In this document: in pieces, positions 10,467-21,375 of the stretch
How positions within the stretch are numbered: the first letter of the stretch is position 1
Layout of the letters: every line of letters starts with the position of its first letter
Assembly: GCA_963971575.1 (NCBI GenBank)
Contig: OZ020618.1
Location: forward strand, 31,114,540 to 31,178,539
Reading direction: 5' to 3'
DNA from: Liopterus haemorrhoidalis
Taxonomy: Eukaryota; Arthropoda; Insecta; Coleoptera; Dytiscidae
DNA length: 64,000 nt
The notes under the pieces: generated by a model
Seen by the model: the letters and a program-made list of their open reading frames with translations, nothing else
What the model was told of the DNA's origin: nothing
The model's database searches: none
Made by a program: the position numbers and the translations under genes

Positions 10467-12000
10467 TCGAGTGACATGTTTTTTCGAATTTTCTGGCATG
10501 AAACCGTGTTGCCTCTCGTCGATTATGCTGTTGTCTTTTAAGAATTTAATTATTACATTAGTTTTAATTCTTTCCATACATTTGCTAATAACAGATGTCA
10601 AGCTAATTGGTCTGTAATTCTCAGCAAGGAACTTATTTCTCTTTTTAAAGATAGGTGTAATATTCGCAATTTTTCATTCATCTGGTACAGCCCCAATTCG
10701 GAATGAAGTTTCCATAATGTTACAAACAAGTCCAGTTAGTGATACAATGCAATTTTTTATAAACACAGGGAGTATCTCTATCAGGACCGGGAGAAGAATT
10801 AGCGTTAATATTTAGTAGTGTTTCCTGTACAATTTGTTCTGATAATTCAATAGTTTCGATAGACAATTCAACGGCAGCGTCCATGATTGGAAGTGGATTA
10901 GAATTTTCAACAGTATGGCATTTTTTGAACTGGTTTTCAAACATATCACAAATATCTTTCGGATTTTCAATTAATTTATTGTCCACATCCAGCAGTCTAC
11001 AAGAAGCAGTAGGTTTAGAAGTGAGTTTTTTCCCAATAAAGGAAAAGAACTTTTTTTGTCCCTTATTGATTATGTTGTTCTGATACTTAATTCTAGCCTG
11101 TTTTATATTCTTACCAATCTGATTGTTTATTTTTCTGTATCTATTATAATTATAGATGATAGGATGTTTACGGTAATCTTCCCATCGGTTCTTCTTTTCT
11201 TTAATAAGTTTTAGAATATTTCGTGAAATCCAAGGTTTAGTTGTAGAAATCCTCGTAACAGGCGGGTTTCGTTTTCGATGATGTTAAGGAGTATACTTTT
11301 GAAGTTTGACCAGTTCTTGTTAATGTTATCATTTTCTAAACCAAAATCTTCACTTGATATTAAGTTATTTATTTTGGTGTAGTTTGCTGTATGAAAATTT
11401 TGAATGTTGCTTTTCTTGTAGGTTGGACAGCAAAGTTGGAGTTGAATTGATGTAATTATTTGTAAGTGATCGCTTTTCCCAATAGGAGGGTGGTATTATA
11501 CGTCGTTTGAAAGAAATGAATCATTTACAAGCAGCAATTCAAATTGGTTGTATCCACCAAGAGATGAATTATAATTTGGCCAGGATATATTCGTATAATT
11601 AAAGTCGTCAAATAATAGTAGATTTGCTTCATGGGTGAAAGGAACTATGTGTTCCAGTAGGAGTTTGTTGTTTTCCAAAGACGAGTACGGTGATCTATAA
11701 ATTGCACCTATGAGAAATTTGGTACTTTCAATTTTCAAATCCAGCCAAAGAGCTTCGATTAGATCAAGATTATAGCATGACTTTATAGATCAGTTAGTTA
11801 AAGTATTATCGATATGATCCAATATATAAATAACACCACCACCACGTTTGCTTATTCTATCGTTTCTGAAAATTTTATATGATGGTAGTGTAATTAGCGA
11901 GTCTGATATTTGAGGGTGAAGCCATGATTCGGTAATTATAATCATTGTCGGTTGTGATTTAGCGACTTCTATTCGTAGAAGATCAAATTTGGCTAGTACT
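10467..12000 (-). pseudogene. Jockey/CR1-like ORF2: endonuclease and partial RT
   Basis: Read on the minus strand from about 12000. The endonuclease comes first, with blocks ITESWLHPQISDSL, RNDRISKRGGGV, and AIYRSPYSS and LLFDDFNYTNISWP within 11738-11496. A linker follows, then the RT start at 10986-10720 with SSPGPDRDTPCVYKKL, then NYRPISLTSVISKCMERI and RQHGF near 10490. The protein stops before the catalytic palm, where I-clade copy A abuts. The GDFN motif reads DDFN, and there are several stops. This is an old non-LTR copy. Confidence 0.82.
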
Positions 12001-12040
12001 GAATCTATGTTAGTATATAATATTTTAAAATTTAGTATAT

Positions 12041-12470
12041 TTAGTTTTTTGGTTGATCAGTATGCTTGACAATTGTTGGTACGTCATTGTTATATTTTAT
12101 TGTTATGTTTTCATCTCCATTTGCTTCTCCTGTAGTTAGCTCTGATTTTATCCTACGGTAGTAATCCTGCTGCATTGGTGTTGAGTCCGAACTCATTCTT
12201 ATGTTCTGCCCTTCTTTACGTTTGTTCTTAAGGACCCACAAAGCGTCAGCTTGCGATGGTAAGATGACTTTAATTGAGCGTGGCTTGCCATTATTATTTG
12301 CAGACCCAAGGCGAAAAAACTTTAATGGCAGTTTTTTACCGAATATTTTTTCAATGATTTTTTCGACTCCTTCTTTGTCTTTCTGTTTTCGTTCCTCATA
12401 TGATGCTCCTTCGTGCTCTTTTAGGTCGTATATTATTATGTTGTTTGCCTATTTCTGTCGTTCATAACGT
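12041..12470 (-). pseudogene. ORF1 C-terminus of the Jockey/CR1-like element
   Basis: An almost uninterrupted minus-strand frame from about 12470 to a stop near 12044. It reads through EKIFGKKLPLKFFRLGS and PRSIKVILPSQADALWVLKNK, which looks like an RRM-type or esterase-less ORF1 nucleic-acid-binding fold. It lies directly 5' of the ORF2 endonuclease on the same strand, as expected for ORF1. The N-terminus is not recognisable. Confidence 0.6.
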
Positions 12471-13005
12471 GTAATATATTTCAAAATTTTAGTTTTAGCC
12501 TAATTTCTAATTTAAATTAGGTGGTGGCAGCCCAAGTTATTTCAGCCTATTTTATATTCTTGTTAAATTAACCCCTTGGTTGTTAAGTAAAATTCTCTGA
12601 AATTATGTTTCAATATTGGTACAAAAATAAAAAAAAATTATCAAACAAAAAAGTTGTATTATAGCTACAAGAATTAGTGTCATATTTTACCCTCATTCCA
12701 TTAGTAAATGTCAAATTAAAGGTCAGTTTTTTATATCAATCAATTAGTGTCAAAAATTTTAATGGAAAATAGATACATATTAAATTAACATTTTAGTCCG
12801 TTGTTCCTTTGTAATTGTTACATATTGATGTTTTAAATTATTATTATTAAATATATATTTTTTTTATGCGTTCGACTACTGGGAAAAGGCTTTATCGACT
12901 TGCTCTTAGGATAATAATAAAAATAATAATATAAATCGGTCATCCTCGGCACCTGCAATATTGTACAAAAATTTTTGAGCTCGTGATAATTATCAAAATT
13001 TAATT
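12471..13005. other. AT-rich DNA without recognisable features
   Basis: No gene, RNA or transposon terminus is apparent. Short minus-strand open frames around 12833-13081 overlap the nuclease remnant on the other strand and are not genes. Confidence 0.45.
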
Positions 13006-13009
13006 TCCT

Positions 13010-13500
13010 TGTGTTTTTCGACATAATGCTGCTCTCCGCGTGCTCTACTACCATCTTAGACATGCCTCTGGTATTGACCAAATACCGGTTATACCGTACG
13101 TCCTTTCTGACATAGAATTGGTGGTGGAAAATTCCAAGTGCCGAATTTATTGGAATTACTCCTTCCCCATCTCGAGGTTATTGACAACCGCTAAGCCAGA
13201 CATAACCCTTCTGGATATCGAGACCAAACAGATGTTTGTGACCGAATTCTCAAGGCCAGCTGAGAAGAATATTTTTCTCAAGGAGGAGGAAAGAGGTCCA
13301 AGTATATGGATCTCTTGTCCGAGCTTAGAAAGCTGTATCCAGGGTATAAAGTTAAGTTTGTAGTCCTGATAGTTGGTGTTTTTGGTGGTATGAAAGCCTC
13401 CTATCGAAGAGAAATCGAGTCCATTCCCGCCTGCAGATCTTCTGTCAACTCTTTGATCTACAGGATGCAGAAAGCAGTGCTGATCGGGTCACGTGGTCGG
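13010..13500 (+). pseudogene. Retroelement restriction-like nuclease domain remnant
   Basis: The plus strand reads NAALRVLYYHLRHASGIDQ, then VVENSKCRIYWNYSFPISR, then TAKPDITLLDIETKQ with TEFSRPAEKN, and in the next frame LRKLYPGYKVKFVVLIVGV, GGMKAS, and SVNSLIYRMQKAVLIGS. The KPD...D...E pattern suggests a PD-(D/E)XK-like nuclease fold of the kind joined to non-LTR reverse transcriptases. A frameshift lies near 13310-13360. The family assignment is from memory of such retroelement tails and is moderate. Confidence 0.55.
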
Positions 13501-13950
13501 ATCCGTTGTTACAAAGTTGGTAATAGTCTGAGAAAATACAACATCAATGTTGCATTTCAACCCAATAAAAACCTTGGTAAAATCTTCTTCAATGCCAAAG
13601 ATAAATCTGATATTTATAATAATAGCGGAGTGTATAAACTAGATTGTTTAGAGTGTAATAGTTCGTACATAGGCCAGACAGGAAGATGTTTTGCTACTAG
13701 ATTTGAAGATCATTTATAATTATTCCAATCTAAAAAAGAAGACTCCAACTTTAGCAAACACTTACTCGACACTGGCCACAGCCCTCCCCAATTAATTGAT
13801 ATGAAAGTGCTACATCTATGCAATAAGGGCAAAAAACTGTCTTTACTGGAAGCCCCAGAAATCAATAAATTTAAACATAAAAATCCTGAAAATATATTAA
13901 ATGAACAATTAGACTTAAATACCTCCCCTTTATTAAACCTAAAATTGTAA
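13500..13950 (+). pseudogene. Penelope-like element GIY-YIG endonuclease fragment
   Basis: The plus strand reads NNSGVYKLDCLECNSSYIGQ then TGRCFATRFEDH. This is the GIY-YIG signature (GVY and YIG) with the downstream catalytic Arg block, followed after a stop at 13717 by SNFSKHLLDTGHSPPQ and the Penelope C-terminal tail to about 13945. The C-terminal GIY-YIG domain cuts target DNA for Penelope-like retroelements. Only this end is present, in the same orientation as and just before the SCYL2 exons, probably within an intron. Confidence 0.82.
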
Positions 13951-14235
13951 AATACACGCCCCACTATCATCCTTATCCTAGTAGAGTATCTATATATACG
14001 TAGATGTAAGTTTGTATATTTACTTGAAAATGTCGTAATAGACGAAACTACTCGTATTGTTTTAACTTATAATATTTTAATAAAAAGTGAAATAAAAACA
14101 TAGTAATTGTATTATTATTACATATAATTCGGATTTTAAAAAATGTTAACGCCCAAATTTGAAGAATAATTGTGAAAATAATATGATCTAAAATCTTTTT
14201 GACATAACATTTACTACCGCTATATTTGTTTTCAG

Positions 14236-14381
14236 AAACTGTGGTATCAACACGTATGGCCTTGTCTTCAACAAGAAATGAGAACACAAGAAGTGCTGGC
14301 AGCTGTTCTGCAACCTGTGCTGTTTATCATTCAAGAATCTACCATAGAAGAATACGAAGCGATAATATTACCATCTTTTAG
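14236..14381 (+). CDS. SCYL2: SCY1-like protein 2 (SCYL2), internal exon
   Basis: This exon has a polypyrimidine tract and TTTTCAG acceptor ending at 14235 and an AG|GTAAAA donor at 14382. It encodes 48 codons plus 2 nt with no stop, beginning KLWYQHVWPCLQQEMRTQEV and running to IILPSF. The pattern matches the helical (HEAT-like) repeat region after the pseudokinase domain of SCYL2/CVAK104, a clathrin-coat-associated pseudokinase acting at trans-Golgi and endosomes. Phase and reading continue directly into the next exon. Family assignment is by pattern recognition. The flanking exons are not visible. Confidence 0.78.
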
Positions 14382-14431
14382 GTAAAATATCTCTTAAGAA
14401 TCGTGTATTCAACACGTGAAATACAATATTT

Positions 14432-14439
14432 TTATTATG

Positions 14440-14478
<39 letters not shown>

Positions 14479-14480
14479 TT
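14432..14480. repeat. (ATT)n microsatellite in SCYL2 intron
   Basis: About fourteen ATT units lie immediately before the TTTTGTAG acceptor of the following exon, in effect forming much of its pyrimidine-rich tract. Length variation here could influence splicing. Confidence 0.8.
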
Positions 14481-14484
14481 GTAG

Positions 14485-14638
14485 AAGCGTATTTTCAACT
14501 CCAAAATCAATACAAGCTACGGTAACGTTATTAGAAAATCTTCATATAATTCTAGAGAAAACTCCTAGAGATGATATTCGTTCGGAAGTATTACCGATGT
14601 TATATAGCGCTTTCGAAAGCACAACTATCCAAGTTCAG
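14485..14638 (+). CDS. SCYL2: SCY1-like protein 2 (SCYL2), next internal exon
   Basis: The acceptor is TTTTGTAG ending at 14484 and the donor is CAG|GTAAGT at 14639. The first nucleotide completes the split Arg codon of the previous exon. The exon then reads SVFSTPKSIQATVTLLENL, ILEKTPRDDIRSEVLPMLY and ends TTIQVQ. The KTP-x-D-I-x-x-x-VLPM-x-Y-x-A-x-E block is characteristic of the SCYL2 helical repeats. The intron between the two exons is 103 bp. The next exon is not within the following ~2 kb and was not found in the window. Confidence 0.8.
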
Positions 14639-16431
14639 GTAAGTCGTTTTATTGTCAAGTTTTTAATAAAGACAAAAAATAAAAACTACCCATTTTTATT
14701 TTTTAAGTTATCTTCCAGTAACGAAAACGAGATTTTACAGAACTTTACACTGAATTATTAACTAATTGCTTTTAATAAAATTCTTCGCAAATTTAGTTTG
14801 TTTAGCACTGTAACTTATTTTTAGCTTCAAATCTAATATACAGTAAATCAGTGTTTCTCAAATTGCTGTCTGCAGCCAACTGGCAGCATCTGATTTCCTT
14901 GGTGTGCCGCCAGAGATGTTATAAGTGTGTATGATAATAAAAAATAGAATTTGTGAACATTAAGCCGCTCAATCATATGTTTTAAAAAAAATTGATGTGA
15001 AGTGTGAATTTTCACACATTTCAGGGTTTTGCAGGTATTTATTAACTGAATGATGATTATTTGGGATGCCAAAACAAATTTTATGTCAAAATATTTTTTT
15101 ATGAATTTTAATTCGAATGCCTAATACCATTATTTAAGTTTCTAAATATGTGCAGTATTTTTTTACATAGCAAGGTTCATTAATATTTTGGAAATTGCGC
15201 CTATGGCTTCTATTGGTTGCTTAAATCATTAGCCCCGCCCTCTGATTTCGTATACATCAAACATAGCATTAAATTATAATTTCAACACTTCCCACTGGTT
15301 ATTAAATTTACGCTTTTAAAAATTAAATGCAACATTTACCAAAATATAACTAGAATTTTGACAAAATAATTTAAACAAAAGAAAACTGCAAAAAAAAAAC
15401 AAAAAATTTAAAACTGACAGGATTCGAACTCTAGTTCGCAAGTTACCTGTTTAGCAAATTAGAAAACCAATGACTAAACGCACATCGCTATGAGCGCTGG
15501 CTTATCTACTGTGTTACATAGCGAATTAAATATTTAACATATTTTGGTTAAAAACTCAAAAAATGCATTATTTTCCGAAAACATAATCTGATCAAAAATT
15601 CCTGTTGTACTATTCCGGTTCACACCAATGTACATTACTTCGAATTTTTTCAGATTTTTAGTTTAAACCATCTGGGCTACAGGTGTGGGACAAAAATTTT
15701 TTTGCACAATTTTGGCAAAAATCGCGTCAAAATAATTTATTTTGAAAAAATTAAATTTTGATCGTTAATCCACGTACTAAGGGCTTTCATTTGATAGCCT
15801 ACTCAGAATTTAAAAAAAATATTTTTTTTTTCGATGAGCACATATTTGTTTATATTTTTAGGGGGATATGTTTTTTAGATGTTTTAGTATTTTTTCTATG
15901 TGCGGGTCAAAAAGTTGTACAAGCATGCCAAATTTCAACTCTCTAGGTTTAGCCGTTTGGCTACAATTTTTACCGAACAGACAGACAGACGACAAAATGA
16001 CGGTATAAGGGTTTTTTGGTCATACCTACAAAACCCTAAAAATGGATGTGAAGTGTGAATTTTCACAACATTTCAGGGTTTTGTAGGTATTTAATAAGTG
16101 TAAGATGTCAACAGAATGCTGGCTGTCTAAGACACATTTTTTTCTATAATCACATCAAAATCAACAGATTTTTGAGCTTTCATTTAATTTGTTTAAACTA
16201 AATTTAAATAATTTGCAAATATTACGTCATAGGAAAATGTAATTTAAAAAATCCTAGCGATTTATTAGGCACTTACTTCGTACCCAAGTCTTCATTAAAT
16301 TAATATGAAATATATTGATAAATGGCTTTTATAGCGGTTTCATATTAAATATACGTTCTCTAAAAGATTAAAATTAATTTTATTATTCGACCACTGACAA
16401 ATTACAGAAAATGATAAATATTGTTACGCGC
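14639..16431. other. SCYL2 intron filled with dispersed repeats
   Basis: No exon is recognised. About 14998-15265 is an inverted copy of the repeat at 1244-1430. About 15540-16095 belongs to a second family with ATCTGATCAAAAATTCCTGT and a GACAGACAGAC motif, related to 21660-22350. At 16035-16092 ACCTACAAAACCCT and AGGGTTTTGTAGGT form a short inverted repeat around a GTGTGAATTTTCACAC core, which looks like a transposon-end junction. Confidence 0.5.
15410..15510 (-). repeat. tRNA-derived SINE-like segment
   Basis: On the minus strand the sequence has an A-box-like TTTAGTCATTGG and a B-box-like GAGTTCGAATCC about 45 bp later, followed by TGTCAGTTTT. These are spaced like the internal promoter of a tRNA. 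Pairing of the acceptor stem is poor, so this is more likely a tRNA-derived SINE head or tRNA pseudogene than a functional tRNA. Confidence 0.35.
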
Positions 16432-16683
16432 TAGGGCTTTTTGAATAAAAACACAGCACTTGGTATAAAATGTAATTTATTTTACCCAAAATAAATGTGG
16501 TTAATAACAAATAAATAAACAACAATTAACAAGCACTGAAGATTTTACTTCCAGGTTTTTGAGCAATTATTATGTCTCCTGTCAGATTGACACCACTAAT
16601 ATTTCAGGCCATGGAATATTAGTTTAATTATACTCTTTTGTTTCTGTGCAGAAATATTCTGCAAATATTCCATAGGCGTGACA
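16432..16683 (-). repeat. Gypsy 3' LTR
   Basis: Begins TGTTACGCGCTAGGGC and ends GGCGTGACA, with TG...CA termini. About 252 bp. It differs from the other LTR by scattered substitutions and small indels, so the insertion is not recent. Confidence 0.9.
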
Positions 16684-17656
16684 TTGCCCCCTCCTTAGAT
16701 CTGATCGTCCCGGTCAGATAAATTATTCTCATCATTAAATTTCGTTAATCTGTCAATGTGGACGACTTTAAGTTTTCCACGTAGGTGTTTCTGTATCCGA
16801 TAAACCACGTCATTGATTCTTTTAATAACTGTGTAAGGCCCTTCTCACGAGGATTGTAGTTTAGGATAATATCCTCGACGCCGCTGAGGATTGTAAAGCC
16901 AAACTTGATCTCTTTATTTATAGCCACCTGCATTCGCGCCAATGTCGTATCTTGTCTTCATCCTGTCACTGGCAAGTTGGATGTTATTTCGCACCAGTTC
17001 GTGGATATCTTCCATTCTACCTTATCTATCTAACATAATCCTCCGTTGCAGCCTCCCTCGTTTCTGTTCGGCCGAATCTCAGGTCACAAGATAACCGAAT
17101 ATCTCTTCCGCAGATTATTTGGGCAGGTGTCTGCTTAGTTGTATTATGTTGGGCAGTGCGGTAGGCTAAAAGAAACAGGAAGATGTTTGTCACAGTCTCA
17201 TTGGTGAATGGACACCATTTTTTTCATATTTTTCTCCATGGTTCGATTGAATTTTTCTACCATGCCATCAGATTGAGAATGTAATGGAGCTGTTCGAGTT
17301 TTCGTTATTCCTAGTAATTTACAAAGCTCTTTGAATAGCTTCGACTCGAAGTTTCTTCCTTGATCTGAGTGCAATTGTAGTGGCAAACCGCAACGGCTTA
17401 TCCAATAAGAGTTTCAGAATAGTTTCAGCTTCTTGATTAGGCAGTGCATAAACCTCTGGCCATTTGCGTATTGCAACGGGAATACACTTGTTAACACGAT
17501 CACTTTCTGGAAAAAGTCTAGCTACGTCGATAGCGGATCGCTCGAATGGACTTCCCATATTGTATTGTCTCATCGCTCCTCTAGTCTTCCTTTGAGACCC
17601 TTGACTTCCGCGCAAAACATCATCTGCACCCATTTTCTACATCAGTGCGACAGTTG
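16684..17656 (-). pseudogene. Gypsy integrase C-terminal part
   Basis: The minus strand from 17656 reads YWLNCRTDVE, the end of the zinc-binding arm. Then come RTRGAMRQYNMGSPFERSA with VARLFPES (integrase core start), KWPEVYALPNQEAETI, LQLHSDQGRNFESKLFKEL (the second catalytic Asp block) and TAPLHSQSDGMVEKFNRTM (the catalytic Glu region, with E at VEKFNRT). After about 17190 the tail includes WEGPYTVIKRIND-like and VVHIDRLTKF-like motifs near 16745-16900. Several frameshifts disrupt it. Confidence 0.85.
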
Positions 17657-19036
17657 AGCCAATAAATAATAATAATAATAATAATAATTTATTTAACTCA
17701 GTTGATCAATACATGATATATGAGACGTCAGTAACTTAAAATATAGGTCTAAAATTCTTATAAAAAATTATTATTACAGTCATAAAATCAATAAAAGAAA
17801 AGAAAACATTAATTAATAAATTATCACTAGAATATAATAAAATAAAATAATATAAATAGTCAATAAATTAAAATAAATTGAACTAACTAAAGAGAATTAA
17901 ATTAATCAATGTTAACTTGTTACACATGTCTGAATTTTAAGATAAAACAATATAATAGAATAAATTATAAAATATACGAATGCAGTAACAGCGAAATGAA
18001 ATACAACATATATGTATAATTATGATATTAACAATTTTTATTGTTCAAGAGATCATAATTATATATATAGAACAGAATTGTATATTAGAAATCAATGCAA
18101 GAAGTACAAATACAATACAGGATATAAATAATAGTACTAATAAGTGTACACGTATATGAACATAAAAATTTTAAAAATAAACAAATCTTAATAAGTGTGT
18201 GATTTTTATAATGTAGATAGAAGCTTGGGAATATTAAATAGAATAGTTAACTTAAAAATTCACTAATCGTATAAAAGCATTTTGAGAGTAAATATTTTTT
18301 TAGTTCGAATTTAAATTTGTTAAAAGTTGGCATTTCTTGTAGACTTTGAGGTAGTTTATTATATAATTTTATTGCCATGTATTCAGGACTATTTTCATAC
18401 AAGGTCAATCGGTGTCGCGGAACTATCAAATATTTACTAGCATGCCGAGTGTCATATGAGTGATGGTGTTATGTTTTTAAATGCGTATAATAATGTTTCA
18501 TAAATATAAACACATGGCAGCGGGAGTATTTTCAAGTCTTGAAAGATTTTTTTACAAGGTGCCCTTCGAGAACTGCCACTTATAATGCGAACTGCAAATT
18601 TTTGGAGTTTGAAGATGCGTAACGCAGCCGCAGAGTTGCCCCAACAAATTATGCCATAGGAGAGAACTGAATGAATGTTAGAGAAGTAATAGATTTTACT
18701 AGTATTTGTACTTACAATATTTTTGATTTTTCTTAGGCAAAAACACCCCTTCGAAATTTTGGAGCTAATTTGATCAATATGAATTTTCCACTTTAGATTT
18801 CTATCAATAATAATACCTAGAAACTTTGTATGTTGAACATAATCTAGCGATTGCACAAGATTATTGATTATTGTATTATTTTCGAAATCATTTGTATTAA
18901 AAGTCATTATTTTTGTTTTAGCTGTATTTAAAATAATTTGTTACGTGAAAAACAAGCATTCATTGAAGTTAAACTAGTGTTTGTAGTAGAAATTACTTTA
19001 TTAAGGGACATATCATTTTGCAAGAAAACTCCATAA
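17657..19036 (-). mobile_element. 5'-truncated Jockey/CR1-like element inserted in Gypsy
   Basis: The 3' end is a (TTA)n-type tail at 17660-17695 in sense orientation. Upstream on the minus strand are the RT thumb and tail: 18907-18452 contains TKFLGIIIDRNLKWKIHID, SVLSYGIICWGNSAAALRI and FKLQKFAVRIISG, and 18429-18247 contains LYNKLPQSLQEMPTF. The 5' end falls just after the position expected for the catalytic YADD (a GVFLQNDMSLNKV segment near 19030). The Gypsy sequence RFY|WLNC closes precisely across the insertion. Confidence 0.85.
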
Positions 19037-19820
19037 AATCTTTGGCGTACTTTTTCCAATGTTTTATTTACACCCAGATGTCCTCCGGAAACGCCGTCAT
19101 GTACCTCTCGCAGTACACAATTTTTGGGTAGTACAAGCTGAGTTAAAATGTTTTTACCACCTGCAGACTCCCATTCTCGTTTTAGAATTCAATTTTCTAA
19201 CTTCAACGAAATCCGCTGTGCCCAATAACTCTTAGCTGTCGGGCGTGTATCTGATATTTCAGCCCAAAATGGCCTGGTGCCCTTCTGCAACCACTAAATA
19301 ATGGTTCCTAAATCGGAATTTTGTTGTTGGTTCTTTCTTATATCATCGGGATCCCAAATAACTAAGCGTACATGTTTAACCGATATTATTTCCTTCTGCT
19401 CAATCCTTGAGCAGTGCCTGCAGTCTTCGGCACAGGGTCGACGTGACAGATCATCTGCATTGTTGTGATTTCGCCTTTCGCGGTGTTCTATCGTGAAATT
19501 ATATTCTTGTAGTCTCTCCATCTGGCAACTTGACCTTCTGGATTTTTTAACTGAACCAACCACTTTAAAGCTGCGTGGTCGGTACGCAGAAGAAATTTCC
19601 TTCCATACAGGTACTTATGAAAATATTCTACAGATTTCATAATTTCTAGGAGTTCTCTTCTGGTGACACAATAATTCCTTTCGGGTTTAGAAAGCACCTT
19701 GTTAAAGTAAGCAGTGACTCTCTCTTCGCCATCCTGAACCTGTGAAAGTACATTTCCGATTCCTGTATTACTGGTATCTGTGTCGATGATAAATTTGCCT
19801 TCTTGTTGCGGGTAAAACAT
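19037..19820 (-). pseudogene. Gypsy RNase H and integrase zinc arm
   Basis: The minus strand from 19820 reads FIIDTDTSNTGIGNVLSQ (first RNase H Asp), then YFNKVLSKPERNYCVTRREL, then KFLLRTDHAALKWLVQLKNP (TDH block), then EYNFTIEHRERRNHNNADDL with SRRPC. Near 19140-19060 it gives REVHDGVSGGHLGVNKTLEK with VRQRF, the HHCC zinc arm that begins integrase. The pieces lie in different frames, so the gene is dead. Confidence 0.87.
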
Positions 19821-19822
19821 AA

Positions 19823-20620
19823 TTGGAATTACCTGCAGGCAGTCTGTTAACCTGTCGAATGCATCTAGTCACATTTTGTTCCACTCGAATGGTCTACTTT
19901 CCTCGAAGTTTTGCACGAATCGGCGATAATAAGTGCACAAGCCTAGAAAACTTTGCACTTCATGCTTATATTTTGTCAGGATCAGTTGCTACACTTTTTG
20001 ATGAAACAATGTGCCCCAAATATTTTACAGATTTTCTGCAAAAGGCACATTTCTTCGGATTAAGTTTCAGATTTGCTCCTTTTAATTGTTGAAAAATTTC
20101 ACGAAGATTCTTCTTAAGATGTTCTTCGAAAGATCTCCCAACAATGATATCGTCAATATAGACGAGACAAGTTTTCCACGTCAAGCCACGAAGAGCTAAT
20201 TACATCAATATTTCAAATGTTGCGGGTGATTTGCAAAGCCCAAATGGCATTGCATTAAACTGCCAAAGTTCATTACGAGTAGTAAAAGCAGTTTTCTCTT
20301 TATCACTGGGATGCATGTCCATCTGCCAATAGTCCCTGTTCAGGTCAAGTGTAGTAAACCATCTTGCATTAAACAATTTGTCTAATGTGTCGTCAATTCG
20401 TGGCTGTGAGTAGCTGTCTTTCTTGGTTACTTCGTTTAATTTTCTATAATCAACACACAATCGTGTAGTGCCGTCTTTCTTGGAAACTAGAAACACTGGA
20501 GGAATTCGTTCGTCCTTCGTTAATATTCGACGCATAACAGTTAAAGCAACATCAGGCATCAACATAATGTCAGAAACCAATACTTGGTGTATGAATCTTG
20601 ATCTTCCAATCTTCAATTCT
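19823..20620 (-). pseudogene. Gypsy reverse transcriptase
   Basis: The segment 20616-20200 reads PPVFLVSKKDGTTRLCVDYR, a KDSYSQPRIDDTLDKL block, WFTTLDLNRDYWQMDMHPSD and NAMPFGLCKSPATFEILM. The segment 20184-19966 carries the catalytic LVYIDDIIV and KCAFCRKSVKYLGHIVS. These are RT motifs of Ty3/Gypsy. A frame break lies between the two segments (about 20190), and GYWQ is changed to DYWQ. Confidence 0.88.
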
Positions 20621-21100
20621 ACGAGTATTTCACCATAAACAGGAGCATCACGCCCCGTCTGTTACCGTCTGTATTCGACAATGTCCTCGAATCAGCTGCT
20701 ATGTACATTGTTTCAGTATATCTGGCCGTTTAATTGAAGCACTACCGCCAGTGTCTACATCAACTGTCGTAGTTGATTATTAATTCATCCATCGATCATA
20801 AGGCTGTCAGCATTCTTCTTCATTCCAGAAACAGGTATAACTCTAAGGCTACCAGTATAGGTAGTCAGCAGGCGCTCCGCACTGCCGACTTGCCTTAGTT
20901 TTCCTGGTCTGATGTGTCCTCTTCCCGTCTAGGTCTTCTGCGGGATTTACAGTTTGTTTGAATATAATCTAAGCCTTCTCTGAACCGCATTTTTATTACC
21001 TGATGTAGCCAACGATCCATGTTTGCCATTTTTAGTTCATTTAATTTTACAGCTCGCTCCATGCCTTACTGTTGATTTTATTCTTTCTTCCGACACCAAA
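20621..21100 (-). pseudogene. Degenerate Gypsy gag/protease region
   Basis: Short and heavily stopped. The minus strand near 20700-20660 gives an LNGQIY-like piece. Near 21000 it gives MANMDRWLHQVIKMRF-like and RRRPRREEDTSDQEN-like stretches, as in a gag tail. No intact protease motif or nucleocapsid knuckle is seen. An internal deletion explains the short total length of the element. Confidence 0.5.
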
Positions 21101-21371
21101 TGTTACGCGCTAGGGCTCTTTGAATAAAAACACAGCACATGGTATAAAATTTAATTTATTTTACCCAAAATAAATGTGGTTAATAACCAATAAATAAACA
21201 ACAATTAACAAACACTGGAGATTTTACTTCCAGGTTTTGACAGCTAACCAGCAATTTTTATGCCTCGGGTCAGATCGACACCGTTTATATATCAGGCCAT
21301 GGAATATTAGTATAATTATACTCTTTTGTTTCTGTCTAGAAATATTCTGGAAATATTCTATAGGCGTGACA
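21101..21371 (-). repeat. Gypsy 5' LTR
   Basis: About 271 bp with TG...CA termini, matching the other LTR over its whole length. It has a CAGCTAACCAGCAATTTTTA variant segment where the left LTR has GAGCAATTATTATG. Confidence 0.9.
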
Positions 21372-21375
21372 ATAT

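Larger units (their letters stand above)
16428..21375 (-). mobile_element. Ty3/Gypsy LTR retrotransposon, nested and defective
   Basis: Two LTRs in direct orientation (16432-16683 and 21101-21371) bound a minus-strand internal region, with a 4-bp ATAT repeat on each side (16428-16431 and 21372-21375). Just inside the 5' LTR the minus strand reads TTTGGTGTCGGAAG, a plausible primer-binding site. Just before the 3' LTR it reads AAGGAGGGGGCAA, a polypurine tract. Pol domains run RT, RNase H, integrase from right to left. Gag is largely absent. A non-LTR element interrupts the integrase at about 17657-19036. Confidence 0.9.

Noticed and set aside
13010..13950. One single retroelement protein covering both nuclease domains
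   Set aside because: The restriction-like nuclease remnant and the GIY-YIG fragment belong to different retroelement types as far as I know; they were kept separate although they are adjacent in the same orientation.
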